NCBI GenBank assembly: GCA_018062515.1
Contig: JAGOSC010000063.1
Location: forward strand, 1 to 12,422
Length of the DNA stretch: 12,422 nucleotides
Direction of reading: 5' to 3'
DNA from: Candidatus Omnitrophota bacterium
Lineage (GTDB): Bacteria; Omnitrophota; Gorgyraeia; Zapsychrales; Zapsychraceae
In this document: positions 1-5,737 of the stretch, piece by piece
Position numbering within the stretch: the first letter of the stretch is position 1
Layout of the letters: each line of letters begins with the position of its first letter
Made by a program: the position numbers and the translations under genes
Notes under the pieces: model-generated
The model's input: the letters and a program-made list of their open reading frames with translations, nothing else
The model's database searches: none
What the model was told of the DNA's origin: nothing

Positions 1-189
1 GGTTAGTACAACCAATGGCGTTATCACCGCTGCTAAAATGTACATATGCAGAGCTGTCCGATGGAGGGTTTCTTTTTTAAAAATAAAACTAAGAATCTCC
101 ATTCCCATAGCGCCGATAAACAACGCTATGGGAAAATGGATCATTCTTGGATGCGCTAGAGGAATATAAAACTGATTTAAGAATCCCAT
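1..189 (-). CDS. DUF2231-type inner-membrane protein, 3' end outside window
   Basis: The frame is open from an ATG at 189 to the window edge, giving 63 residues. It begins with a short segment followed by 'AHPRMIHFPIAL', the His-Pro/His-Phe-Pro signature of the DUF2231 family of small multi-pass membrane proteins. A first hydrophobic helix (about residues 17-37) is followed by a charged loop and a second hydrophobic stretch (about 48-63). The family's biochemical role is not established; members often sit beside cation-efflux or cytochrome genes. A strong Shine-Dalgarno fixes this start, and the gap to the upstream YHS-like gene is 11 nt, so the two are almost certainly one operon. The family name is by motif recall; the missing C-terminus cannot be judged. 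Confidence 0.72.
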   Translation of the reverse strand, partial: MGFLNQFYIPLAHPRMIHFPIALFIGAMGMEILSFIFKKETLHRTALHMYILAAVITPLVVLT

Positions 190-192
190 GAA

Positions 193-200
193 GGCCTCCT
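193..200 (-). promoter_or_regulatory. Shine-Dalgarno of the DUF2231 gene
   Basis: On the minus strand the sequence reads AGGAGGCC just before the ATG at 189. It abuts the TAA stop (201-203) of the upstream gene, which suggests translational coupling of the two genes. Confidence 0.7.
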
Positions 201-611
201 TTATTTTTGCGTGTTCTTTTGATCTTCTTGAGCTTCTTGCATTTTCTTTTCTTTAGCCACTTCATCCTCGGCGATTTTGCTGTATTTTTCAGGATTCTTT
301 TTAAAATCCTTTACGCACATTGGGCAGCAAAGGTTATAAATCTTACCGTTATATTCATATTTAACTGCTTCGCCCATCTCGCCCTTTTCACCTTCTGCTG
401 GAATTTTTTCGCCGCTAACAGGGCAAATTTTATTACCGACTTCAATAGCCTTCGTTGACGTTTCATCCGCCTGTCCTTTGAGCATATCAGCATCTTTCAT
501 TACAGTTCCATCGGTCATGTGATGTTCGTAGGCTTCATTAGCCAGAACATATTTGGAATAAGATAAAGTCAAAACAGTTACTATAGTTAAAACAATTAAT
601 TTCGATTTCAT
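201..611 (-). CDS. Secreted YHS/TRASH-like metal-binding protein
   Basis: This 136-residue protein starts with a signal peptide (basic Lys at 2 and 4, hydrophobic core about 5-17, probable cleavage after 'VLA' near residue 24). Residues 60-115 resemble YHS/TRASH heavy-metal-binding domains: 'NKICPVSGEKI' with Cys63, an aromatic beta-hairpin 'YEYNGKIYNLCCPMC' with Cys95, Cys96 and Cys99, then 'DFKKNPEKY', the usual end of a YHS domain. The last 25 residues are a charged Lys/Glu/Gln tail. Family knowledge points to binding of soft metal ions such as copper, here in the periplasm. The ATG at 611 has an AAGGAG ribosome site six bases upstream (618-623). The neighbours (DUF2231 protein downstream, His-rich protein upstream) fit a metal-efflux or metal-sensing locus. 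Which metal is bound is inference. Confidence 0.75.
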   Translation of the reverse strand: MKSKLIVLTIVTVLTLSYSKYVLANEAYEHHMTDGTVMKDADMLKGQADETSTKAIEVGNKICPVSGEKIPAEGEKGEMGEAVKYEYNGKIYNLCCPMCVKDFKKNPEKYSKIAEDEVAKEKKMQEAQEDQKNTQK

Positions 612-735
612 TTTCTTCTCCTTAAATTAGTTACAGTGGTTAATAAAACAAAAAGCACTTCCCCCTAGAATCTTTCTTTGACCAAAAGTAACAACTTTGG
701 CCTTTCAGATCTGAGGTAAAATTCTTAGATTTGCT

Positions 736-1152
736 TTAAATGCGGAGGTTGGAATTTTTGAGAAATAATGGAATGGATGTGTAATCGCGATGATCTTGTC
801 CGGGCGGACCAAGGGCTTGGAACGATACAGTAGATAAAGAGACTTCAAATGCGTGGACAGTTAAACTTTTAGCTAAGGAGTAAAACGAAGATAAATTTGA
901 GATTATATCAACTGGCTGTTCCGAAAGAAAACTAAAATGCTTGGGGCAGGAGCATTCATCTTGCCCCTCGGAATGTTGATGTTGATTTTTTTCAGAATGA
1001 TGATCAGATTTTTCTAATTCCTGATGATGCCCCATTGCTTCATGTTCATTGGAGGCATCAGCATTATTTTCTAGGCAACAACAAAATGTTATTACTGAAA
1101 AAAGTGGAATGATTAATAATGCACTTACTATCTTTTTAGACATCTTTCTCAT
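736..1152 (-). CDS. Exported His-rich protein, putative metal-binding
   Basis: About 138 residues from the ATG at 1152; an in-frame TTG at 1155 and ATG at 1143 are alternatives and none has a clear ribosome site. An N-terminal hydrophobic helix ('VSALLIIPLFSVITF') ends in three consecutive cysteines. It is probably a signal peptide, although the Cys context is not a standard lipobox and 'ADA' a few residues later could be a signal peptidase I site. Residues about 36-68 are packed with His (eight) plus a Cys-Ser-Cys, a pattern expected of a metal chelator. The C-terminus 'PLFLKNSNLRI' resembles the ends of small proteins found upstream of copper/heavy-metal RND efflux genes. It lies 124 nt upstream of the YHS-like gene on the same strand. 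No enzyme domain is recognised; metal binding is inferred from composition and context. Confidence 0.6.
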   Translation of the reverse strand: MRKMSKKIVSALLIIPLFSVITFCCCLENNADASNEHEAMGHHQELEKSDHHSEKNQHQHSEGQDECSCPKHFSFLSEQPVDIISNLSSFYSLAKSLTVHAFEVSLSTVSFQALGPPGQDHRDYTSIPLFLKNSNLRI

Positions 1153-1309
1153 CAATAAGCAGTTTCACATTAAAAATTTCGTTAGTCAAGTTAATTTATT
1201 TGTCCTATTAAAGTTCAAAACAGAATTTAAATATATTCGTTAATGAATCTTACTTCCTATTCCCCTTGAAGTTTACCTTTTAATTCGAATCATAAATTGA
1301 TGCTCCCTT

Positions 1310-1537
1310 TTATTGATACTCTTCAATTGTTCCAAAATTTCTGGAAGGGAATTTATAAGCTTTCGCTACACCAACTACACCGCCGCATTCTAATAATCCA
1401 AGATAATGATCAGGAGCGTCATTTCTTGCAAAGCTAAAAATATTTCCTTCCTCTGTTTGAAAAACAATTTGATCGTAAGCGTTATAATGGGGTTCGCCAT
1501 GACTGTCATCGTATTTTAGAAATCTTCCTACAAACAA
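1310..1537 (-). CDS. Unrecognised 75-residue ORF, probable C-terminal half of a frameshifted gene
   Basis: The nominal start is TTG at 1537 with no ribosome site, but the frame is open back to a stop at 1586-1588. The extra upstream residues (...DKNFIIPKNTP) read naturally into 'LFVGRFLKYDDSHGE'. This suggests that the real protein begins in the neighbouring frame, in the ORF at 1566-1778. Composition is that of a normal soluble protein, with aromatic and acidic residues and a 'LECGGVVGVA' segment resembling 'LEDCGYVVAGTG' in the upstream half. I do not recognise the family. It could instead be a separate small gene, but the absence of a conventional start argues against that. Confidence 0.45.
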   Translation of the reverse strand: MFVGRFLKYDDSHGEPHYNAYDQIVFQTEEGNIFSFARNDAPDHYLGLLECGGVVGVAKAYKFPSRNFGTIEEYQ

Positions 1538-1561
1538 CGGCGTATTCTTTGGTATTATGAA

Positions 1562-1588
1562 ATTTTTATCTCCGCAGGTCGCTAATTA
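1562..1588 (-). other. Probable +1 frameshift site between two ORF halves
   Basis: The upstream frame ends 'SDLRR' followed by TAA at 1568-1566. The downstream frame has no stop from 1585 onward and no ATG or GTG before 1537. The minus strand here reads CTGCGGAGATAAAAAT. Skipping one base near the AGA-TAA joins the frames into a continuous protein of about 155 residues. This may be a sequencing error, a true inactivating indel, or, less likely, recoding: a GGAG sits next to the stop. Confidence 0.45.
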
Positions 1589-1778
1589 CATAATTTGCTG
1601 AAGTTGCCCCTGTCCCTGCCACAACATACCCACAATCTTCGAGTCCATTAATTTTTGAGAACAAATTTCCAGGCAGAGACTCTTCTTTAGAAAATAGCTG
1701 GTATCTGTATGGGCCAATTTCAGAAATAATTTCTTTATAATATTTCTCGGGGAAGGATTTTAAGTTAATTTTTTTCAT
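1566..1778 (-). CDS. Unrecognised 70-residue ORF, probable N-terminal half of a frameshifted gene
   Basis: It starts at an ATG (1778) that lacks a clear Shine-Dalgarno and encodes a soluble-looking 70-residue peptide with no signal peptide or membrane helix. Residues 1-20 are rich in Lys, Tyr and Glu. Residues 46-60 contain 'LEDCGYVVAGTG', echoed by 'LECGGVVGVA' in the ORF immediately downstream in another frame. The ORF ends abruptly at TAA 1566-1568, where the downstream frame takes over without its own good start, so I read the two as one broken gene. No domain is recognised. It lies 83 nt downstream of the DUF1016 nuclease gene on the same strand and might be co-transcribed with it. Confidence 0.45.
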   Translation of the reverse strand: MKKINLKSFPEKYYKEIISEIGPYRYQLFSKEESLPGNLFSKINGLEDCGYVVAGTGATSANYVISDLRR

Positions 1779-1861
1779 TTATCAGTGAATTTTATTCAGA
1801 AATCCAACCAAAGTCATGTAATACTGAATCCATCGGTCAGCCAAGCGTATCTTTATGTATA

Positions 1862-2992
1862 TTATGATAATTTTAACTCATCTTCAATCTGTTTTACTGA
1901 AGGTAATTTTCCTCTTAGCTTTTCTGGTAATAAATTGGTTAATTTATAAGCTGAAACACCCATTGGTTTTTTTGAGTCTTTTAAGGCATACTCGACAACA
2001 GTCTTATTTTTGGACTGGCAAAGAATGATACCAATAGTTGGCCTGTCTTCTTGATGCCTAAGCAAATCATCAACGGCAGAAAGATAAAAGTTCATCTTCC
2101 CTGCAAACTCCGGTTGAAAGGCAATGGTTTTTAATTCGATCACCACAAAACACCGAAGTTTAAGATGATAAAATAAAAGATCAATATAGAAATCCTGATC
2201 CCCTATCTCCAAATGATACTCACTTCCTACAAAAGCAAATCCAACCCCCAGCTCTATCAAAAAATCTTGTAAATGCTGAATGAGTCCTTGATGAAGCTTT
2301 CTTTCTTTAAACTGTCCATCCAAGCTTAAAAAGTTGAAATTATAAGGGTCTTTCACGATTTCTTGCGCCAAGTCAGACTGTATGTCTGGCAGAGTCTGAG
2401 TGAAATTAGTTAATTTCCCGGGTTTGGACTGACGCTCAAAAAGCCCACTCTCAATTTGATGAACTAACACTGCTCGACTCCATCCATTTTCAATTGTTTT
2501 TTGAGCATACCATAATCGTTTTAAACAATCCTTCACCTTTTGAAATAATGTAACATTATGCCCCCATGGTAGTTGTGAAACAACGTGTATTGCTTCATTC
2601 GAGTCACTTTCTGTTGTAGGCTGAGACATTTTTTCTTTATTAATTTCTCGCACAGCTTGTGCGAGATTTTCATTTTCTCTGATGTAAGCAAGATAAAATG
2701 CCCGCATACGCCATACATTAGCTGGAGAAAAACCTTTTAAATCAGGGAATTCTTTTCTCAAATCACTAGCTAATCGTTCGACAATCGATTTTCCCCAGCC
2801 CTCATTTTCTTGCTTTCGGACGATTTCTTTACCGGTGTCCCAATAAAGCAAAATAAGTTCCCGATTAACCGATGTTGCTGCCTTTAGTTGAGCCGACTTA
2901 ATGCGTATCTTGAGCGCTTCTAGGGCAGATTTATAATCTTTAGGTAAATTTGTTAAATTTCCTGATTCTTGAATTTTTTTAGATTTGGCCAT
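1862..2992 (-). CDS. DUF1016/YhcG-family PDDEXK nuclease domain protein
   Basis: A 376-residue protein of the DUF1016 (YhcG) family. The N-terminal domain (about 15-185) shows family hallmarks: 'LLYWDTGKEIV', 'GFSPANVWRMRAFY', 'LPWGHNVTL' (141-149), then 'WYA' and 'GWSRAVL' (about 161-176). A charged linker follows 'AYIRENENL'. The C-terminal domain (about 210-350) is a PDDEXK nuclease fold with Asp271 in 'FYIDLLFYH' and the Glu286-x-Lys288 pair in 'VVIELK', so the catalytic set looks intact. Length is typical of the family. Members are linked to DNA-end processing, restriction-modification and mobile or defence islands; the exact substrate is unknown. The ATG at 2992 is chosen over the TTG at 3007 because GGAGG lies at 3001-3005. 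The start overlaps the upstream HTH gene by 40 bases, implying coupled expression. Confidence 0.88.
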   Translation of the reverse strand: MAKSKKIQESGNLTNLPKDYKSALEALKIRIKSAQLKAATSVNRELILLYWDTGKEIVRKQENEGWGKSIVERLASDLRKEFPDLKGFSPANVWRMRAFYLAYIRENENLAQAVREINKEKMSQPTTESDSNEAIHVVSQLPWGHNVTLFQKVKDCLKRLWYAQKTIENGWSRAVLVHQIESGLFERQSKPGKLTNFTQTLPDIQSDLAQEIVKDPYNFNFLSLDGQFKERKLHQGLIQHLQDFLIELGVGFAFVGSEYHLEIGDQDFYIDLLFYHLKLRCFVVIELKTIAFQPEFAGKMNFYLSAVDDLLRHQEDRPTIGIILCQSKNKTVVEYALKDSKKPMGVSAYKLTNLLPEKLRGKLPSVKQIEDELKLS

Positions 2993-3267
2993 TTTGAGTT
3001 CCTCCAATTTTTAATTATTTGAATCTGTTCTTCCGTAAATAATCGGGCTCTATTTCTTCCCAGCTTTTCAGCTTTTGGAAAGTCAACTCCTTCATATCGA
3101 CGGATTGTCGTACTTCCTAATCCAAGCCTTTTGGCAACTTGAGTAACGGTATAAAAACCTTGTTTATTGTATTTCTGAACAAAAGAGGTCATTGGCATGG
3201 CGTGATGACCATGCATATACCGGGGAATTCCCACAGAACGATGCCTAGGTAGGATTTGAACAAACAT
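2953..3267 (-). CDS. MerR-like HTH protein with Cys/His N-terminal motif, 5' truncated
   Basis: From the ATG at 3267 this is 104 residues. Residues 38-60 ('FYTVTQVAKRLGLGSTTIRRYEG') form a MerR/excisionase-type helix-turn-helix, followed by the wing-like 'KLGRNRARLFTEEQIQII' typical of HTH_17/MerR domains that bind DNA. Residues 1-25 carry 'PRHRSVGIPRYMHGHH', and the same frame just upstream encodes 'HPCSCGC'. Together these give a CxCxC...H...GHH pattern like the zinc-binding segments seen in some phage and HNH-associated proteins. No ATG, GTG or TTG exists upstream in frame, and the frame stops where comM sequence begins, so the true N-terminus appears lost. The 3' end overlaps the start of the DUF1016 gene by 40 bases. 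It probably regulates or accompanies that nuclease; a phage or mobile-element origin is possible. Confidence 0.6.
   Translation of the reverse strand: MFVQILPRHRSVGIPRYMHGHHAMPMTSFVQKYNKQGFYTVTQVAKRLGLGSTTIRRYEGVDFPKAEKLGRNRARLFTEEQIQIIKNWRNSKWPNLKKFKNQEI
3001..3005 (-). promoter_or_regulatory. Shine-Dalgarno deciding the DUF1016 start
   Basis: GGAGG on the minus strand lies eight bases upstream of the ATG at 2992 and inside the 3' end of the HTH gene. It favours the ATG over the in-frame TTG at 3007, which overlaps the site. Confidence 0.65.
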
Positions 3268-3423
3268 AGCACAGCCACAAGAACAGGGATGTTTACCCTG
3301 CTGTTCTTGTACCCATTCTTCTAATGGCTGTAATTGGGCGGGGCGAATATCTAGTTTTTTGGAAAGAATAAGAGCCGTTATTCCGACGTGAGGAGTTAGC
3401 CTATCGATACGGTCTTTGGAAAA
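3268..3423 (-). pseudogene. In-frame 5' remnant of the Cys/His-HTH gene
   Basis: The frame of the HTH gene continues for about 50 codons upstream of its first ATG, to a stop at 3424-3426 that lies within comM sequence. It encodes protein-like sequence: 'DRIDRLTPHVGITALIL', then 'RPAQLQPLEEWVQEQQ', then 'HPCSCGCA', the start of the Cys/His motif. No usable start codon is present. I read it as genuine coding sequence whose beginning was removed at the junction near 3417. If translated at all in this copy, it would need an unusual start. Confidence 0.5.
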
Positions 3424-3426
3424 TCA
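3412..3426. other. Junction between two oppositely oriented truncated genes
   Basis: To the right, plus-strand codons GGA AAA TCA ATG spell 'GKSM', the tail of a ComM Walker A motif. To the left, the residues that should precede it (GxxGx) are absent, and a TAG interrupts that frame at 3397. On the opposite strand the HTH gene frame runs straight up to this point. The breakpoint is therefore within a few bases of 3417. No transposase, target duplication or inverted repeat was seen. Confidence 0.6.
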
Positions 3427-4278
3427 ATGCTCGCTCGACGGTTTGCGACAATACTTCCGGAAATGAATCAAAAAGAAACATTTGAAACGACAAAAATTTA
3501 TTCAGTGATGGGCCTTTTAAAAAACGGCGAGGCTTACCTAATGAAGCGTCCATTTCGCTCCGTTCATCATACAACCTCTGCTGTCGCTCTCGTCGGTGGA
3601 GGAACTATTCCTCGTCCAGGAGAGATCTCATTATGTCATAACGGTGTTCTATTTCTCGACGAACTGCCGGAATTTAGTCGGCATGTTTTGGAAACTTTGC
3701 GTCAACCACTGGAAGATCAGCACATTACGATCGCGCGTATTAATCAAACATTACAATTTCCGGCCAAATTTATTCTTATTTCTGCGATGAATCCATGCAT
3801 GTGCGGTCATCTGGGAAACCCGCGGGTTGCTTGCCGCTGTAGTTCCGCGCAGATACAAAAATATCGCTCAAGAATATCAGGACCTCTACTTGATCGTATT
3901 GATATTCATTTGGATGTTCCGTCGGTAAACTATACGGAAATGAATACTCCAACACCATCTGAAACATCTGAGCAGATTAAAGAAAGAGTGATTAAAGCAC
4001 GCGCCATACAATCCAATCGATTTTCCGAGGAGGAAAGTTCAATGTGCAACGCGCAAATGAGCCATAGACAAATACGGGAATTCTGTATTTTAGGAAAGGA
4101 AGAAAATGAATTACTTAAGCAGGCTATGGTTCAATTGAATTTAAGCGCGCGGGCTTATGATAAAATTTTAAAAATCGCGAGAACCATTGCCGATATGGGG
4201 CAGTCCGAACATATTCAAATCGAACACATCGCAGAGGCTATTCAATATAGAAGTTTGGATCGGAATTGGTGGGGATAA
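3427..4278 (+). CDS. comM: ComM/YifB-family Mg-chelatase-like AAA+ ATPase, N-terminally truncated (likely pseudogene)
   Basis: The 283 residues match the C-terminal part of ComM/YifB, a protein usually about 500 residues long that acts as a branch-migration helicase in natural transformation. Visible features in order: the tail of Walker A ('GKS' just before the first Met, then 'MLARR'), 'RPFRSVHHTTS' (41-51), 'LVGGGTIPRPGEISLCHNG' (55-73), Walker B 'VLFLDELPEF' (74-83), 'LRQPLEDQ', the cysteine cluster 'NPCMCGH' and 'ACRCS' (Cys124, 126, 136, 138), 'SGPLLDRIDIHLDVP' (151-165), and a complete C-terminus with 'LSARAYDKILKIARTIAD' and 'IAEAIQYRSLDR'. The Lon-like N-terminal domain and most of Walker A are missing, so ATP binding should be lost. 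It is the only plus-strand gene here, convergent with the rhodanese gene. Truncation arises at a junction near 3417; an assembly chimera is an alternative. Confidence 0.88.
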   Translation: MLARRFATILPEMNQKETFETTKIYSVMGLLKNGEAYLMKRPFRSVHHTTSAVALVGGGTIPRPGEISLCHNGVLFLDELPEFSRHVLETLRQPLEDQHITIARINQTLQFPAKFILISAMNPCMCGHLGNPRVACRCSSAQIQKYRSRISGPLLDRIDIHLDVPSVNYTEMNTPTPSETSEQIKERVIKARAIQSNRFSEEESSMCNAQMSHRQIREFCILGKEENELLKQAMVQLNLSARAYDKILKIARTIADMGQSEHIQIEHIAEAIQYRSLDRNWWG

Positions 4279-4346
4279 ATGGTGGATCGGTATTTATGAT
4301 TTATCTTTTTGAAAATAATTATTTTATGAGAACTATTTATTTTTAT

Positions 4347-4700
4347 TTAAATGACCACTTCATGTGGATGCAAACGTCCTTCCAATGGTAATCGGGCTTT
4401 TTTATAATCCGCCATGCCGGCGGTATAAACATAAATATGTTCAAACCCCAAAGCATCCAACTTTTTGGCGATGATAGGGCTGTCAATACAGTCTGTATTA
4501 TTTCCATAGACAATAATATGATCATCTCTTCTTAATTTCATTACCGCGCGGACCTCCACTTTTTCGAAAGGAATAGATAAAGCCCCGGGAATATGTTCAT
4601 CAACAAAGTGAATTTCTTTTTGCATGTCAACAACCTTGAGGTTATTTAGTTTTGAATTTTTTAGTTTCAGGAATCCATTTCTGTCGATTTCTTTGATCAT
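4347..4700 (-). CDS. Single-domain rhodanese-like protein
   Basis: A 117-residue cytoplasmic protein with no signal peptide. It follows the rhodanese fold order: 'LKVVDMQKEIHFVDEHIPGALSI' shows the CH2A-type Asp...H-I-P-G-A motif (21-43), 'DHIIVYG' is the central strand (60-66), the active-site loop is 'NNTDCIDSP' (67-75), and 'KKLDALGFEHIYVYTAGMADYKKARLPLE' completes the domain (79-107). Rhodaneses transfer sulfane sulfur from thiosulfate or persulfides through a loop cysteine. Here the usual 'YC' position is Gly66, and the only loop cysteine is Cys71. In longer-loop relatives with 'YCxxxxC' both cysteines occur, so activity may be altered. The ATG at 4700 has an AAGGAGG site eight bases upstream (4709-4715). 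The gene stands alone, with no obvious operon partner. Confidence 0.85.
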   Translation of the reverse strand: MIKEIDRNGFLKLKNSKLNNLKVVDMQKEIHFVDEHIPGALSIPFEKVEVRAVMKLRRDDHIIVYGNNTDCIDSPIIAKKLDALGFEHIYVYTAGMADYKKARLPLEGRLHPHEVVI

Positions 4701-5019
4701 TTCGTCATCCTCCTTTAATGTTTATTAAAAACGGATGGTTGAATGAGTTTTTCGAAAGTCATTCCTGTTTCTTAATTTATAATATCACAAATGTAAATAT
4801 TTTATCTAGAACTAAATATTGAAAATAAGCGGGGGAAATTTATGAATAAATGGGAAAGAAAAATAAATGGTGTCGTTTTTCACAACGCAATAATCTCGAG
4901 CAGACTATGACAAGAATAAATTTAGTCTTTTCTCTACATCGTATTTTTGACTTAACTAATTGAAAAAAATTATTTTATAAAAAAAGACGCTATTTATTAA
5001 ATTATAATTATCGTCGCTG
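4701..5019. other. AT-rich intergenic region without a recognised gene
   Basis: About 319 bases separate the rhodanese gene from the FN3 gene; both are on the minus strand. Apart from the rhodanese ribosome site it is AT-rich, with stops in all frames I read and no tRNA-like or riboswitch-like fold I could support. A plus-strand TTGACT at about 4948 is followed 18 bases later by TATTTT, but no plus-strand gene lies downstream. The rhodanese promoter presumably lies here, and I could not pick one with confidence. The T-rich end near 4965-4985 may help terminate the FN3 transcript. Confidence 0.4.
4709..4715 (-). promoter_or_regulatory. Shine-Dalgarno of the rhodanese gene
   Basis: AAGGAGG on the minus strand, eight bases before the ATG at 4700; it supports that start. 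Confidence 0.65.
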
Positions 5020-5697
5020 TTAAAAAATAGCATCCTGACGTACTGTAAACGGATCACGTAAATTTATCAAAGGACTGGCTTGAACCCCATTGATAAATAA
5101 ATTATAGTCTAACCACGTTGTTTGCCCACCGCTGGAAGTAACAGAGCGCAAAATATCGTTAAACTCAAAATATCCACTATTATCCGTTTGCGTAAAATGA
5201 CTAATTGGAGGGAATGCTGTATATCTTAATTCAACCACGGTATTCAGGTGAAGATACGGGTATTGACTCTTTCTTGCGTATCCATGCACCTTTCCTCGAG
5301 GAGAAAAATAAACCTGTATCACATTGGAACTGTTAGAAAATTGGTTTCCGTTATAGGCCCTGATGCGGTATTCGTAACGCGAGGTAGGAATAGCAAAGGC
5401 AAATTTTGAATCCGTATATGTAGTGACATTCGCTCCGACTCGGGCAATCTCGACCCATTGATTCATATTAATCTCAGCGGACCTTTCAATCGTAAATCCG
5501 ATTTCATTTAAAGAATTATCGGTCCAGCTGAAAACGACACAACGTCCATAATCACAATTTGTTTGAGACAAATTTGTTGGCGCATTAATACAACTTGTAT
5601 TATCTGCCTCTTTACAAGATAAAACTTGAGCTGATGCGGACTGAATGCTTGATAAAGTTAAACCACCTATCATTACCATCAAGATAAGTTTGTACAT
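5020..5697 (-). CDS. Secreted fibronectin type III domain protein
   Basis: A 225-residue protein with a clear signal peptide (cleavage probably after 'ASA', residue 23). Mature residues 28-53 contain four cysteines (28, 36, 48, 53) that could pair as disulfides. Residues about 38-131 form a fibronectin type III domain: 'APTNLSQ', 'VVFSWTDNSLNEIGFTIERS' (54-73), 'TTYTDSKF', then 'YEYRIRAYNGNQFSNSS' (108-124), the typical Tyr-x-(Y/F)-R-V-x-A strand. Residues about 135-205 ('GKVHGYAR', 'ELRYT', 'TDNSGYFEFNDI') look like a carboxypeptidase-regulatory-like beta sandwich; that call is weaker. These are adhesion or carbohydrate-binding type modules, so an envelope or extracellular role is inferred. 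The ATG at 5697 is preceded by a G-rich ribosome site (5701-5706). It starts 40 nt after the giant gene upstream and is probably in the same operon. Confidence 0.78.
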   Translation of the reverse strand: MYKLILMVMIGGLTLSSIQSASAQVLSCKEADNTSCINAPTNLSQTNCDYGRCVVFSWTDNSLNEIGFTIERSAEINMNQWVEIARVGANVTTYTDSKFAFAIPTSRYEYRIRAYNGNQFSNSSNVIQVYFSPRGKVHGYARKSQYPYLHLNTVVELRYTAFPPISHFTQTDNSGYFEFNDILRSVTSSGGQTTWLDYNLFINGVQASPLINLRDPFTVRQDAIF

Positions 5698-5737
5698 ATA
5701 CCCCCCTTATTTGTAAATCTCATTACATTTAATAGAA

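Noticed and set aside
207..458. Plus-strand open frame of 83 codons
   Set aside because: It is antisense to the YHS-like gene; the Phe/Leu-rich product is the reverse image of the Lys/Glu-rich tail.
682..700. Imperfect inverted repeat CCAAAAGT...ACTTTGG downstream of the His-rich gene
   Set aside because: Only about five paired bases with a mismatch and no following T-run on the minus strand; not supported as a terminator.
4312..4325. Perfect AT-only palindrome AAAATAATTATTTT between convergent genes
   Set aside because: It has no loop and no G-C pairs, so it is a poor terminator; such palindromes are expected by chance in AT-rich spacers.
4948..4977. TTGACT plus TATTTT promoter-like pair on the plus strand
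   Set aside because: The -10 is poor, the region is AT-rich, and no plus-strand gene lies downstream.
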